Shown one piece after another: positions 8,567 through 18,809 of a DNA stretch of 64,000 nt. Numbering within the stretch: the first letter of the stretch is position 1; every line of letters starts with the position of its first letter. This DNA is from Flavobacteriaceae bacterium (lineage in GTDB: Bacteria; Bacteroidota; Bacteroidia; Flavobacteriales; Flavobacteriaceae): positions 1 to 64,000 of the forward strand of contig CANGTL010000009.1 of assembly GCA_947456815.1 (NCBI GenBank). The letters are read 5' to 3'. The position numbers and the translations under genes were made by a program. Under the pieces are notes generated by a model, which saw nothing but the letters and a program-made list of their open reading frames with translations, had not been told where the DNA came from and made no database searches.

Positions 8567-9103
8567 TTAGAACTTAAAGGCCGCTCCCAATTGAATCACT
8601 TGGTTTTTAGCGTCTGAATCCTTAATAATTTCACTCAAACCTAAAGCATATCGAGCATTTATTGAAAGTCCCATCGGAAAGTTAAATCCTAAACCGCCTA
8701 CAAAAGCTGTGTCAAAGGTCTTAATTTCATTTCCGCCCTCTGGCACATCAAGATTGTCATTTATTTTGAATCCGACTTGTGGGCCAGCCTCTAAACTGAA
8801 TGTCTTCACCACATAGACTTTTGCTAACACCGGAATGTTAAGATAACCGATAGACACCTTTGTGTCTTCTACTTTATATCCTTGCATAGAATATTGTAAT
8901 TCAGGTTGCAAATAAACTAATTCCGGCACTAACGTAATTTCTTTAAAGACGCCAGCATAGAAACCAGTTAGCGGTTTTGTATCAGCATCTCCGCTAACGT
9001 TTGATATAGTAATACCGGCTCGGACACCTACTTTTTGCGCTTGCACTGTAGTGCTAATTGCAAGAATAAACATTGTAAAAGAAAGGACTTTGATAACTTT
9101 CAT
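8567..9103 (-). CDS. PorT-like outer-membrane beta-barrel protein
   Basis: The 178-residue protein has a signal peptide (KVIKVLSFTMFILAISTTVQAQ) followed by alternating beta strands such as VGVRAGITISNVSG and ending in the aromatic VIQLGAAFKF, typical of an outer-membrane barrel C-terminus. It fits the small eight-strand porin family (OMP_b-brl_2/PorT-like) common in Bacteroidota. It may be structural or a small porin; no ligand is indicated. It is monocistronic with a terminator downstream and a probable -7 element TACATTTG at 9142-9149 on the minus strand. Confidence 0.8.
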   Translation of the reverse strand: MKVIKVLSFTMFILAISTTVQAQKVGVRAGITISNVSGDADTKPLTGFYAGVFKEITLVPELVYLQPELQYSMQGYKVEDTKVSIGYLNIPVLAKVYVVKTFSLEAGPQVGFKINDNLDVPEGGNEIKTFDTAFVGGLGFNFPMGLSINARYALGLSEIIKDSDAKNQVIQLGAAFKF

Positions 9104-9209
9104 AGGATTTTTTTTAGGGGTTATTTATTTCGATTTTTTTTCAAATGTAGCAATTAAAGAAAGTACTGTGTGATTCGATTTTAGATTTTGTAAACCAGTT
9201 TTAAACAAT

Positions 9210-10802
9210 TTACTTTTCTTCATTAAGATAATTAATTAGGCATTGGTCTCGACTGTATACATCATCATAAAAATGAATATCTCCTTCGTCATCAACCCAC
9301 GAGGTAAAATATCCTATATATACCGGTATTTTGTTTTTTAGCGTATACCAAATTTCTTTTTCGGAATGAAAGGCTTTATTTAGTTTTTCCATGGTCCAAC
9401 TTTTATCATCTTTTACTAATAAATAGGCCAATTCGATTGGCTTTTCTAGACGGATGCACCCATGGCTAAATGCTCTTTTCTCTTCATTAAATAAGCTCTT
9501 CGATGGAGTATCATGCAAGTAAATGGAATTCGAATTTGGGAATAAAAATTTCACCAATCCAAGAGAATTTCTAGGGCCAGGCTTTTGTCTGATTGCTCCA
9601 TCATTCCACTCCATATTATGCTGTGCTAAATAATTTTTATTTTTTTTGATTGCAGGCGTTATCTCTTTGTCTATAATACTTTTGGGAACATTCCAATACG
9701 GGCTAAAAACCACATACTGCAGCATTCCGCTGAATATTACCGTTTGATTCATTACTTTTCCGACGACCACTTTCGAATTCAATAGCGTTTTACCTTCTTT
9801 AATATAATTCATCTGATAAGATGGAATGTTGATGAAAATATATTCTTTGACTCGGTTGAAATCGCTTGAAATCCAACGACAACGCTCCATGCTCACTTCT
9901 ATACTACTAATTCGATCCGATATCGGCACATTTAACGAGGCAACTAGCCGAGAAGTAATTAGATCGTCGACAGTCAAACCCAAGTTTTTCTTGTATTTCC
10001 AAACTGACTGACTCAATTCCTTGTCGTACTTTAACGAATTTGTAGTCGATTTCAAATAACCCAACAAATGCAATCGCTCTCTGACTTTCAATACTACAAC
10101 AGAGGATGAACCAACTGCAATTGGATTTGAATTAGACATCACAATCGGTTGCCACTTGCCTTTTGCTTCAATTTCTCGGCATTTCTTGAGCGCATCTTTC
10201 AGACGGTAGTATTGCTTAAACATTTTACTCTCATTTTCAGAAAGCAAATCAGGTGTTTTGATTAAAGTATCTAAGTAAGAAACATACGACTGTGTTTTTC
10301 TTGGTATATACCATGCTAAATCCGTAGCGGTTCTATCTTCTAATCCTAAAAACACTTGCTGCGTATAAAAAAAATAGAGCGAAGCGATTAACAATTCTGT
10401 ATCAGAATTCGGAGTTAATTCTTCATTCGTCGGGAGAAGAAGCCAATCTAACTTTTCCTGATACGGCATTTTGATCCGTAAGCCTTCTTCCGATAGACTA
10501 CTAGCTTTTTTGAGCAACAATTGTCCTAGTTCATTAAGCTGACCTGAATGAAACCAAATTGGCTGATACTGCCGCAAACGATAGATTGAAAACACTTGCG
10601 ATTCGTAATTTGCTATTTGAGGATACTTGTGAAAAAAAGATCTAATGGTAATACTGTCTACCATTATTTCTGAACTTTCAAATGGAGATGAAGATGCTTT
10701 AAAGATGGAAAGCTGATGGGTTTTAGGTGTATCCCTTCCTTTACTGAATGAGAATAACCCAAAAGAGATTACGGCTAAGAGATATAATAGTCTGATTTTC
10801 AT
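9210..10802 (-). CDS. L,D-transpeptidase (YcbB/LdtD-like)
   Basis: Starting at the ATG at 10802 gives 530 residues with a membrane/signal segment (RLLYLLAVISFGLFSF). A 14-residue longer frame upstream is less likely because it delays the signal. The order is signal, alpha-helical scaffold, a peptidoglycan-binding segment (KVRERLHLLGYL, near residue 245) and a YkuD catalytic domain with LHDTPS and SHGCIR (Cys449). It would form 3-3 crosslinks in periplasmic peptidoglycan by transferring an L-lysyl/mDAP donor peptide. The length matches YcbB-type enzymes. It is divergent from the SnoaL-like gene and monocistronic. Confidence 0.9.
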   Translation of the reverse strand: MKIRLLYLLAVISFGLFSFSKGRDTPKTHQLSIFKASSSPFESSEIMVDSITIRSFFHKYPQIANYESQVFSIYRLRQYQPIWFHSGQLNELGQLLLKKASSLSEEGLRIKMPYQEKLDWLLLPTNEELTPNSDTELLIASLYFFYTQQVFLGLEDRTATDLAWYIPRKTQSYVSYLDTLIKTPDLLSENESKMFKQYYRLKDALKKCREIEAKGKWQPIVMSNSNPIAVGSSSVVVLKVRERLHLLGYLKSTTNSLKYDKELSQSVWKYKKNLGLTVDDLITSRLVASLNVPISDRISSIEVSMERCRWISSDFNRVKEYIFINIPSYQMNYIKEGKTLLNSKVVVGKVMNQTVIFSGMLQYVVFSPYWNVPKSIIDKEITPAIKKNKNYLAQHNMEWNDGAIRQKPGPRNSLGLVKFLFPNSNSIYLHDTPSKSLFNEEKRAFSHGCIRLEKPIELAYLLVKDDKSWTMEKLNKAFHSEKEIWYTLKNKIPVYIGYFTSWVDDEGDIHFYDDVYSRDQCLINYLNEEK

Positions 10803-10937
10803 TTTTGCCGACCCATTAATTAGGTTATAAAAATAATGAATCAAATGAAGATGAATGTAATTTTCTTTGTTATTTACTTTATTAAGTACATTTACACAAT
10901 ATCAAAAATGTACTTTGTTTATTATAAAATCTCTATT

Positions 10938-11447
10938 ATGAAAAAAATACTCCTTTTTGCTACAGGATTCCTAATGTTGGTTTCATTTAATACAAAATCA
11001 AATATTGAGAAAACCGACGAAGAACAAATTACGCTTCTGCTAAACAATTGGCATGCTGCAGCAGCGAAAGCAGATGCGAAAAACTACTTTGGCGCGATGA
11101 CGGAAGATGCCATTTATATTGGGACAGACGCTACCGAGCACTGGAGTAAAACAGCGTTTCAGACCTTCGCAAAACCCTATTTTGACCGCGGAACTGCTTG
11201 GGACTTTAAACCTCTTGAGCGTCATATCTACATTAGTAAAGACAAAAAAACCGCGTGGTTTGATGAATTACTCGACACATGGATGAAAGTGTGTCGCGGT
11301 TCTGGTGTTTTGGTTAAGGTAGGTAACGAATGGAAAATTCAACATTATGTACTTTCGATGACCATGCCAAATGATGCTACAAATGATGCCATCAAAATAA
11401 AGTCGCCACTGGAAAATCCGCTGATAGAAAAGCTAAAAGCTAAATAA
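10938..11447 (+). CDS. Secreted SnoaL/NTF2-like protein
   Basis: The ATG at 10938 gives 169 residues starting with a signal peptide (KKILLFATGFLMLVSFNT); the 34 residues possible upstream would spoil it. The mature part, ITLLLNNWHAAAAKADAKNYF followed by EDAIYIGTDATEHW, matches the SnoaL_3/nuclear transport factor 2-like fold, a cone-shaped small-molecule or protein binding domain. Enzyme activity cannot be read from sequence. Its 3' end overlaps the convergent threonine dehydrogenase gene by 8 bases. Confidence 0.75.
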   Translation: MKKILLFATGFLMLVSFNTKSNIEKTDEEQITLLLNNWHAAAAKADAKNYFGAMTEDAIYIGTDATEHWSKTAFQTFAKPYFDRGTAWDFKPLERHIYISKDKKTAWFDELLDTWMKVCRGSGVLVKVGNEWKIQHYVLSMTMPNDATNDAIKIKSPLENPLIEKLKAK

Positions 11448-12396
11448 AACTTGGATTTTTTCGTAGGTTATCAAGCATGACTGAGGTCATATTTGTTATG
11501 TCAAATTGATGCTGCCAGCCCCAATCTTTTCTAGCTTCACTATCATCAATACTAGCAGGCCAACTGTCGGCAATTTTTTGTCTAAAATCTGGCTTAAAAC
11601 TAATTGAAAACTCGGGCAAATGTTTTTTTATTTCAGCAGCAATTTCTGTAGGCGTAAAACTCATTGCGGCTAAATTATAAGAAGAACGGATTATTATTTG
11701 TTCTTTTTCCGCTTGCATGATTTGGATCGTCGCTTGAATTGCATCGTCCATATACATCATTGGCATTCTTGTTTCGGACGAAAGGAAACACTCATAATTA
11801 CCTTGATTTAAAGCTTTGTGGTAGATATCTACCGCATAATCTGTAGTTCCTCCGCCTGGCGCTGTGCTCCAACTTATCAATCCTGGATAACGGATACTTC
11901 TAACATCAACTCCGAAAATGTTATGGTAATATTCACACCATCTTTCACCCGCTTGTTTACTAATTCCGTACACTGTAGAAGGCTCCATAATAGTGTATTG
12001 AGGCGTGTTTTCTTTTGGCGTTGTCGGGCCAAAAACAGCTATACTAGAAGGCCAAAATATTTTTTTTATTTTTTTTGCTTTGGCTAAATTTAAAACATGA
12101 AACAAAGAGTTCATATTCAAATCCCACGCAAACGCAGGGTTTTTCTCGGCTGTCGCAGAAAGTAACGCCGCCATCAAATAAATATCGGTGATCTGGTGAA
12201 CCTCTACCAAATGTTCAATTTGATTAAAATCTAACGCGTTTACAACTTCAAATGGCCCTGAGTTTACCACTTCATTATTCATTTTTCGAATATCTGAAGC
12301 AATTACGTTTTCTGTTCCATAAATAGCTCGTAGACTAAAGGTCAGTTCGGTTCCGATTTGTCCACAAGCGCCAATAATCAAAATTTTTGTACTCAT
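11440..12396 (-). CDS. L-threonine 3-dehydrogenase, short-chain (epimerase-like) type
   Basis: The 318-residue NAD-dependent enzyme has the Rossmann glycine motif GACGQIG at residues 9-15 and catalytic Tyr143 and Lys147 (YGISK), with Ser117/118 before VFG. The start MSTKILIIGACGQIGTELT and the length match the UDP-galactose-epimerase-like threonine dehydrogenases described from Flavobacterium. It oxidises L-threonine to 2-amino-3-ketobutyrate, the first step of conversion to glycine and acetyl-CoA. The ligase Kbl is not next to it. An epimerase of other substrate is the main alternative but the similarity favours threonine dehydrogenase. Confidence 0.85.
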   Translation of the reverse strand: MSTKILIIGACGQIGTELTFSLRAIYGTENVIASDIRKMNNEVVNSGPFEVVNALDFNQIEHLVEVHQITDIYLMAALLSATAEKNPAFAWDLNMNSLFHVLNLAKAKKIKKIFWPSSIAVFGPTTPKENTPQYTIMEPSTVYGISKQAGERWCEYYHNIFGVDVRSIRYPGLISWSTAPGGGTTDYAVDIYHKALNQGNYECFLSSETRMPMMYMDDAIQATIQIMQAEKEQIIIRSSYNLAAMSFTPTEIAAEIKKHLPEFSISFKPDFRQKIADSWPASIDDSEARKDWGWQHQFDITNMTSVMLDNLRKNPSFI

Positions 12397-12496
12397 ATTT
12401 CAAAGTTGTTTGCCTTGGTAAAGATAGCATTTTCAAAAAAGAACCTTTGTGCAAGATGGAATAATTTTATTTTACAAAATAAAAACAACAATAGCA

Positions 12497-12526
12497 TTGG
12501 TCTTCTTAAGTTTCATTTTACCTTTG
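12497..12526 (+). promoter_or_regulatory. Promoter TTG-N19-TACCTTTG
   Basis: A -33 TTG (12497-12499) and a -7 TACCTTTG (12519-12526) with a 19-base spacer match the Bacteroidota consensus, 23 bases before the lipoprotein gene. It probably drives both that gene and mfd. Confidence 0.75.
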
Positions 12527-12549
12527 TATTTTAGTGTTCACTTTTTCCT

Positions 12550-13134
12550 ATGAAACAAATCTTAATTCCTTATTTGATGTGCTTCTTGTTTTTGCTAAGT
12601 TGCCAAAACAAAGATGAGCAACAAATTTTGGCACAACAGAAAGATGCTAAATCCAGAGCTTTAGTCTTTAATACCATTAGTAATGGATGGCATTTTGCGC
12701 CACCTTCTCTCAATCCGAAAACACAATCACTCATTCATAATTGGAAGGAACTAAACGAATTCAATAACGAACTCTATCAAATTCCTAAAAGCTCAATTGG
12801 TGCTTTTCAAAAAAAATCTAAAGATCTTTCTAAGAAAGTATTGGTCTTAAACGGCACCATTCCAGCACCATTCATAAAACCCGAAATAAAAAGCAGACTT
12901 GCCGTCTTAACGACAAAAATAAACGAGATTAATTTGTTTATAAATATCGATGCTATTCCAGCTCAAAAAGTAGTCGCATTGGTAAATGAAGTTAACGTTG
13001 AGTTGGGTTCTTTATACCGACAAATGGATGAAATTGTGCGAAAAAGCGAAATTCCAAAAGAAGAAGGCGAATCAGATATGATTCGAATGCTTGATACAAC
13101 TAGAGCAATTCCCACAACACCTAAAAAACCTTAG
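12550..13134 (+). CDS. Hypothetical lipoprotein upstream of mfd
   Basis: The 194-residue protein starts with a lipoprotein signal ending in FLLSC (Cys18). The rest is mostly helical and charged, with no motif I recognise; conserved-looking patches are SNGWHFAPPSLNP and the segment around VNEVNVELGSLYRQMDE. The gene ends five bases before mfd and shares its promoter. Functional linkage to repair is doubtful, since a lipoprotein sits in the envelope; the pairing is more likely a matter of co-transcription. Confidence 0.75.
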   Translation: MKQILIPYLMCFLFLLSCQNKDEQQILAQQKDAKSRALVFNTISNGWHFAPPSLNPKTQSLIHNWKELNEFNNELYQIPKSSIGAFQKKSKDLSKKVLVLNGTIPAPFIKPEIKSRLAVLTTKINEINLFINIDAIPAQKVVALVNEVNVELGSLYRQMDEIVRKSEIPKEEGESDMIRMLDTTRAIPTTPKKP

Positions 13135-13139
13135 ATCAT

Positions 13140-16100
13140 TTGAGCATACAGTCTCTTTTGCAACGCTACGAATCCTCTCCTAAAGTCAAACAAATTATAG
13201 ATAGTTTAGGAGTTCAAGGGCAAAAAATTCAACTCAACAATTTGATTGGGTCTTCACTTTCTTTTTTAATACAGTCGCTTTTCAAGAATTTAGATCGTCC
13301 TTTTTTAATTCTATTAAATGATAAAGAAGAAGCTGCCTATTTCTTGAATGATTTAGAGAAAATGATTGGTGAAAATGATGTGCTTTTTTACCCAGGTTCC
13401 TACCGTCGACCCTATCAAATTGAAGACACTGACAACGCCAACGTTTTACTTCGAGCTGAAGTTCTAAATCGCATCAATTCTCGCAAGAAGCCGTCTGTCA
13501 CGGTTACCTATCCCGAAGCGCTTTTTGAAAAAGTGGTGACAAAAAAAGAACTAGATAAAAACACGCTAAAAATCTCCGAAGGCGATCAAATGTCGATCGA
13601 GTTTATCAATGAAGTTCTGTTTGAGTACGAATTCAAGCGCGTTGATTTTATTACAGAGCCCGGAGAGTTTTCGGTTCGCGGTGGTATCATCGATGTGTTT
13701 TCCTTTTCTAATGATCATCCCTATCGCATAGAGTTTTTTGGCAATGAAGTTGATAGCATCAGAAGCTTCGATGTCGAAACACAACTGTCTATCGAAAAGC
13801 AAAAAAAGATTGCGATTATACCCAATATTGAAAATAAATTCTTCCAAGAAAACCGTGAGAGTTTTCTTGATTACATCCCAAAGGACACTGTAGTTTTTAT
13901 TCAAAACACGGAGTTTGTGGTGTCAATTTTAGAAAAGTTATTTCTTAAAGCGGAAGATATTTTTAAGAATCTAAATGCTACTATTCAACATGTTGAACCA
14001 AACAAAATATTCCTACAGCACAAGGAATTTCTTCGAAATGCATTAAACTTTTCGGTAGTAGAATTGAGTAGCAAACCCACTTTTGCAGTCACTAAGACTT
14101 TTGAATTTTATACGCAACCTCAACCCTCATTTAATAAGCAATTTGATTTGTTATTGAACAATCTCAATGACAATCATTTTAACGGATACAAAAACTATTT
14201 GTTCTGTTCGAATGCCGCACAGGAAAAGCGCTTTCACGACATCTTTGAATCGCTAGACGAAGCAAATCACGAGAGCATTCGCAAGCAATATCACACCTTA
14301 GTCTTCCCTTTATTTCAAGGATTTATCGACGAGGAAAATCAAATTGCGTGTTATACCGACCATCAGATATTTGAACGCTATCACAAATTCAATATCAAAA
14401 ATGGCTACGCTAAAAAGCAAACGATTACGCTCAAAGAACTCAATACGCTTGCTGTTGGTGACTATGTTACCCACATCGATCATGGTATTGGCAAATTTGG
14501 CGGTTTGCAGAAAATTCAAGTCGAAGGCAAAACACAAGAAGCCATCAAATTAGTGTATGCGGATAACGACATTGTTTATGTAAGTATACATTCGTTGCAT
14601 AAAATCTCAAAATATAATGGCAAAGATGGTGCGCCTCCAAAAATATACAAACTCGGATCGAACGCCTGGAAAGTTCTAAAACAAAAAACCAAAGCGCGCG
14701 TCAAGCATATTGCTTTCAATTTGATTCAATTGTACGCCAAACGTCGCCTAGAAAAAGGGTTTCGATATGCGCCTGATAGTTACTTGCAGGCAGAGTTAGA
14801 AAGCTCTTTCATTTACGAAGACACGCCAGATCAAACCAAGTCAACGTTAGAAGTTAAAGCTGACATGGAAAGTGATCGCCCGATGGATCGATTGGTTTGT
14901 GGCGACGTTGGATTCGGAAAAACAGAAGTGGCTATTCGCGCCGCATTCAAGGCTGTAGACAACGGTAAACAGGTTGCGGTTCTCGTTCCAACTACTATTC
15001 TTGCTTACCAACATTATCGGACTTTTACCGAACGATTGAAAGAAATGCCCGTTTCTGTTGGCTATCTCAACCGCTTTAGAACCGCAAAACAAAAGACAGA
15101 AACGCTCAAAGATTTGGCAGACGGAAAACTTGACATCGTGATTGGAACACACCAATTGGTCAACAAAAATGTCGTTTTCAAGGATTTAGGTTTACTGATT
15201 GTTGATGAAGAGCAGAAATTTGGTGTAAACGTAAAGGACAAACTCAAAACGATTGCGGCCAATGTTGATACGCTGACATTGACAGCAACTCCTATTCCGC
15301 GAACATTGCAATTTTCGTTAATGGCGGCGAGAGATTTGTCTGTCATTACCACGCCGCCGCCCAATCGTTATCCAATAGAAAGTCAAGTGGTGACTTTTAG
15401 CGAAGAATTGATTCGCGATGCGATTTCGTATGAAATTCAGCGGAATGGTCAAGTGTTCTTTATTAATAATCGAATTGAAAACATCAAGGAATTCGCTGGT
15501 ATGATTCAACGTTTGGTTCCCGATGCCCGTGTTGGCGTAGGTCACGGTCAAATGGAAGGCAGCAAACTAGAGGAATTGATGTTGGCTTTTATGAATGGCG
15601 AATTTGATGTTTTGGTTTCGACAACAATCATCGAAAGTGGTTTGGATGTGCCGAATGCAAATACCATTTTTATCAATAACGCCAATAATTTTGGATTATC
15701 GGATTTGCATCAAATGCGCGGTCGCGTGGGGCGAAGCAACAAAAAAGCGTTTTGCTATTTTATTTGTCCACCCTATTCCATGATGACCGAAGATGCAAGA
15801 AAAAGAATTCAAGCTTTGGAACAATACAGTGAACTCGGAAGCGGATTCAACATTGCGATGAAAGATCTTGAAATTCGCGGCGCGGGTGATTTATTGGGTG
15901 GTGAACAAAGTGGGTTTATTAATGAAATTGGCTTTGAAACATATCAAAAAATCATGAACGAAGCGATTGAAGAATTGAAAGAAAATGAATTCAAAGACTT
16001 GTACGAAACAGAAGATCAACCGGAAAAAGAATATGTCAAAGATTTGCAAATTGATACCGATTTTGAATTATTGTTCCCAGACGAATACATCAACAACATT

Positions 16101-16505
16101 TCTGAGCGACTGAATTTATATAACGAGTTGAGTTTGATTAAGACTGATGATGAACTCAAAGCGCACGAAATCAAATTAATTGACCGGTTTGGTCCGTTGC
16201 CAAAACAAGCGATTTCATTGTTGAGCAGTATCAAAATCAAATGGATTGCATCGCAAATAGGGATTGAAAAATTAGTGCTGAAACAAGGTAAAATGATTGG
16301 TTATTTTGTTTCGGATCAGCAAAGTGACTATTATACTTCACCTCAATTTCAAAAGGTATTGCAGTTTGTACAACATCAATCGCAATTGTGTCGAATGAAA
16401 GAAAAGCAAACCCCAAATGGACTTCGTTTGTTGGTTACTTTTGAAAATGTAAAATCTATTCGACGCGCTTTAGAATTGATTGAATTGATGGGAGGAAACA
16501 CATAA
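13140..16505 (+). CDS. mfd: Transcription-repair coupling factor Mfd
   Basis: The 1121-residue protein has the full Mfd order: UvrB-homologous N-terminus, a CarD-like RNA polymerase interaction domain (VGDYVTHIDHGIGKFGGL, near residue 440), a RecG-type translocase with Walker A GDVGFGKTE (near 585), motif II DEEQKFG, motif VI QMRGRVGRS, and a C-terminal TRCF domain. It displaces stalled RNA polymerase and recruits UvrA to template-strand lesions. The start is TTG at 13140; no ATG precedes the conserved SLLQRYESSPK start region. It lies five bases after the lipoprotein gene and ends at a bidirectional terminator. Confidence 0.97.
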   Translation: MSIQSLLQRYESSPKVKQIIDSLGVQGQKIQLNNLIGSSLSFLIQSLFKNLDRPFLILLNDKEEAAYFLNDLEKMIGENDVLFYPGSYRRPYQIEDTDNANVLLRAEVLNRINSRKKPSVTVTYPEALFEKVVTKKELDKNTLKISEGDQMSIEFINEVLFEYEFKRVDFITEPGEFSVRGGIIDVFSFSNDHPYRIEFFGNEVDSIRSFDVETQLSIEKQKKIAIIPNIENKFFQENRESFLDYIPKDTVVFIQNTEFVVSILEKLFLKAEDIFKNLNATIQHVEPNKIFLQHKEFLRNALNFSVVELSSKPTFAVTKTFEFYTQPQPSFNKQFDLLLNNLNDNHFNGYKNYLFCSNAAQEKRFHDIFESLDEANHESIRKQYHTLVFPLFQGFIDEENQIACYTDHQIFERYHKFNIKNGYAKKQTITLKELNTLAVGDYVTHIDHGIGKFGGLQKIQVEGKTQEAIKLVYADNDIVYVSIHSLHKISKYNGKDGAPPKIYKLGSNAWKVLKQKTKARVKHIAFNLIQLYAKRRLEKGFRYAPDSYLQAELESSFIYEDTPDQTKSTLEVKADMESDRPMDRLVCGDVGFGKTEVAIRAAFKAVDNGKQVAVLVPTTILAYQHYRTFTERLKEMPVSVGYLNRFRTAKQKTETLKDLADGKLDIVIGTHQLVNKNVVFKDLGLLIVDEEQKFGVNVKDKLKTIAANVDTLTLTATPIPRTLQFSLMAARDLSVITTPPPNRYPIESQVVTFSEELIRDAISYEIQRNGQVFFINNRIENIKEFAGMIQRLVPDARVGVGHGQMEGSKLEELMLAFMNGEFDVLVSTTIIESGLDVPNANTIFINNANNFGLSDLHQMRGRVGRSNKKAFCYFICPPYSMMTEDARKRIQALEQYSELGSGFNIAMKDLEIRGAGDLLGGEQSGFINEIGFETYQKIMNEAIEELKENEFKDLYETEDQPEKEYVKDLQIDTDFELLFPDEYINNISERLNLYNELSLIKTDDELKAHEIKLIDRFGPLPKQAISLLSSIKIKWIASQIGIEKLVLKQGKMIGYFVSDQQSDYYTSPQFQKVLQFVQHQSQLCRMKEKQTPNGLRLLVTFENVKSIRRALELIELMGGNT

Positions 16506-16509
16506 AAAA

Positions 16510-16534
16510 AAACCACTCGTATTAGGAGTGGTTT
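16510..16534. terminator. Bidirectional terminator between mfd and the metalloprotease gene
   Basis: AAACCACTC and GAGTGGTTT form a 9-bp stem with a 7-base loop. An A-run lies on the left and a T-rich stretch on the right, so it suits both convergent genes. Confidence 0.85.
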
Positions 16535-16553
16535 CTATATATATAACTTAAAA

Positions 16554-18731
16554 CTACATTTTCAATATTTTGAAATTGGCTTCTTTGCCGTTGAATTTCA
16601 ATTTGTAGAAATAGGTTCCAGACGCAAAATTTGCCATATCTATTTTAGCTTCAAGTGCATTCATTTTCTTTTGAAATAAAAGTCTACCTTCTAAATTATA
16701 CACTTTTACTTCATCAATAATTGTTTTGGAAGTAATATTAACAATCCCGTTTGTTGGATTTGGAGAATACGTAAAATCAATATTGGGCTCAAAAGTGGTG
16801 TTCCCTAACGAATTCTCACAGACGATATTTGCGACATATCCTGGAGCAACTACACCGCCATCTGAATAAAACTTCATTGTAAGTGACCCATCTGACGCTG
16901 AGGAAACAAATGGTCCTGGAACGTTATTGCCAGTAAATCCTCCATTGCTCAAGTCGTTAGCGCTAGTAGAATTCCCATCATACACATACAAATAATCATA
17001 ATCTAATTCTAAATCGAACTCAGAAAAAGTCAATTTGATTTTCTTATTTGATAAATTAGGAATAATAGTTCTTACATAGGTTTCAGAATCAGTATAATCT
17101 CCTTGTGTTCCGCCAGTGTCTGTAATTTCAACTCCAGAGCAATAATTTGTACTCGTAACTACTATTGTTTGTTCGTTTGGTGCCAATAAACCAAAACCGC
17201 AAATTGGACGAACTCTAACAATATAATAGCTATTTGGAGACAAACCTGTTGCCGAATAAGAATTGGTATTTACTTGCACCCATGTTGTATTTGAACTTCC
17301 GAAAGGCGTTAACGAAATTTGCCATGAAGTTGCAGTGCCAAGGTCTGACCAGGTGACTGTCGCAGAAGTAGCCGAAGTTGTTGTCGCCTGAATGTTAGCA
17401 ACAGTATTGATACAAGTGTTCACGCAATCAGTACTCAAGCATGTTCCTGCTGCAATCGAAGAAAGTATCCTCGCACTGGGCTGCGGTCCGAAACCATTAG
17501 CTAAGTTAATCCCAACTCCATTTACCAAATGACAATAACTCATAATAGTTCCTTGCACCGACCCGTCTGGAATTGGTCCTTCGGCACAATTTCCTTCGCT
17601 ATATCCTGCTGATTGTCCACATCCGTCGATAGCAGTGCTATTACCATTCCAATGGCAACCGTGTGTATGCGGTGATCCTAACAAATGACCCAACTCATGT
17701 GTAATTACCATTATGGTCCATGAGAAAGTTGGCACGGTGCTATAACTAAAATTGACATCCGAATAGCTAAAATTATCTTGTGTACAAAGTCCGTTAATTC
17801 CAACTGCTACTCCTCCCAATCCTCCAGAATCAATTCCTACCAATTGCCCTAAATCACCGTCAAAAACAGGACGGATTTCGTTGAACTTGTATAAATAATC
17901 GGACGAAGAACTTCCAATTCCGTCGTATGGGTCTTGAGTTGTCCAGATAAACATTGATTTTAATGCGGTCGTAATTCCATCATTGGTGTAAATCGTTTGG
18001 ACATTATTATAAACAGAAGTCATCCAATTTGTTGTAGTTGTAGGATTGCTGTTGTTTGCTTGATATAAATCGTTGTCGATCTCGAAATACATCGCTACAC
18101 ATTTGGTGCTGGATGGTGCGAGCGCATTTCTAAAATCTTGAGTGGTTGCATCTTGTATTGTTTTTACCTTACAATCAAAATCATTTTTTGCTTTCAAATC
18201 TATGTCGGAGTAAACAACATAGTCTGAATTATTGTTGGCTTTGTCTAATTTAGCAACAACTAAATTATGAAGTGTTTTACTTGAAATAACGGCGTTAAAT
18301 TCGTCCTTAAAAAAATTAAACGACACTAATGAATAATTGTCTCCCTTTACGATTCCTCTGTAGTAAGCCCCTTTTTCATAAGCTATTGACTTGCCTTTAT
18401 CAGTATCGATATGAAAACCTTCTGCAAATAAATTTACTTTATACAACTGAGTCGAAATGATTGTTCCTTGATATGGAATCTCTACTTCGATATAGTCTTC
18501 CTGATTAGCAAAAATTGCTGCAACAGCGGTCTGATTTATCTTGGCAAATGTCCCTTTTGAAATTGCCTTAGCAGTAGCGCCATTCTGAATGCTATTGTTC
18601 TCATTTAATACGCTATAACGCTGAAAAGTAGTGTTTTGAGATAATAGGTCATTCACTTTCTTGGCAACATTTCGTTGAGCGAAAGTTCCAAAACTTATCA
18701 GTAATACTGTGCATGCGATAATTCTTTTCAT
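16554..18731 (-). CDS. Secreted zinc metalloprotease (metzincin, reprolysin-like) with T9SS sorting tail
   Basis: The 725-residue protein has a signal peptide (to about residue 19), a prodomain-like region, and a metzincin catalytic site HELGHLLGSPH with ligands His345, His349 and His355. After it come a fibronectin type III module (about 445-530), a CUB-like domain (about 535-640) and a C-terminal type IX secretion sorting domain (YSPNPTNG... near 655, ending in FKILKM). It is therefore exported through the Por/T9SS and either released or attached to the surface to digest proteins. A -7 element TATATTTG lies at 18757-18764. It is a single gene with a terminator downstream. Confidence 0.92.
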   Translation of the reverse strand: MKRIIACTVLLISFGTFAQRNVAKKVNDLLSQNTTFQRYSVLNENNSIQNGATAKAISKGTFAKINQTAVAAIFANQEDYIEVEIPYQGTIISTQLYKVNLFAEGFHIDTDKGKSIAYEKGAYYRGIVKGDNYSLVSFNFFKDEFNAVISSKTLHNLVVAKLDKANNNSDYVVYSDIDLKAKNDFDCKVKTIQDATTQDFRNALAPSSTKCVAMYFEIDNDLYQANNSNPTTTTNWMTSVYNNVQTIYTNDGITTALKSMFIWTTQDPYDGIGSSSSDYLYKFNEIRPVFDGDLGQLVGIDSGGLGGVAVGINGLCTQDNFSYSDVNFSYSTVPTFSWTIMVITHELGHLLGSPHTHGCHWNGNSTAIDGCGQSAGYSEGNCAEGPIPDGSVQGTIMSYCHLVNGVGINLANGFGPQPSARILSSIAAGTCLSTDCVNTCINTVANIQATTTSATSATVTWSDLGTATSWQISLTPFGSSNTTWVQVNTNSYSATGLSPNSYYIVRVRPICGFGLLAPNEQTIVVTSTNYCSGVEITDTGGTQGDYTDSETYVRTIIPNLSNKKIKLTFSEFDLELDYDYLYVYDGNSTSANDLSNGGFTGNNVPGPFVSSASDGSLTMKFYSDGGVVAPGYVANIVCENSLGNTTFEPNIDFTYSPNPTNGIVNITSKTIIDEVKVYNLEGRLLFQKKMNALEAKIDMANFASGTYFYKLKFNGKEANFKILKM

Positions 18732-18809
18732 TGATATTTTATTTGCAATTTTTATTCAAATATAATTAAATTATTCTCTGCTTCTGAGAACAGTTGTTAA
18801 AGTATGATT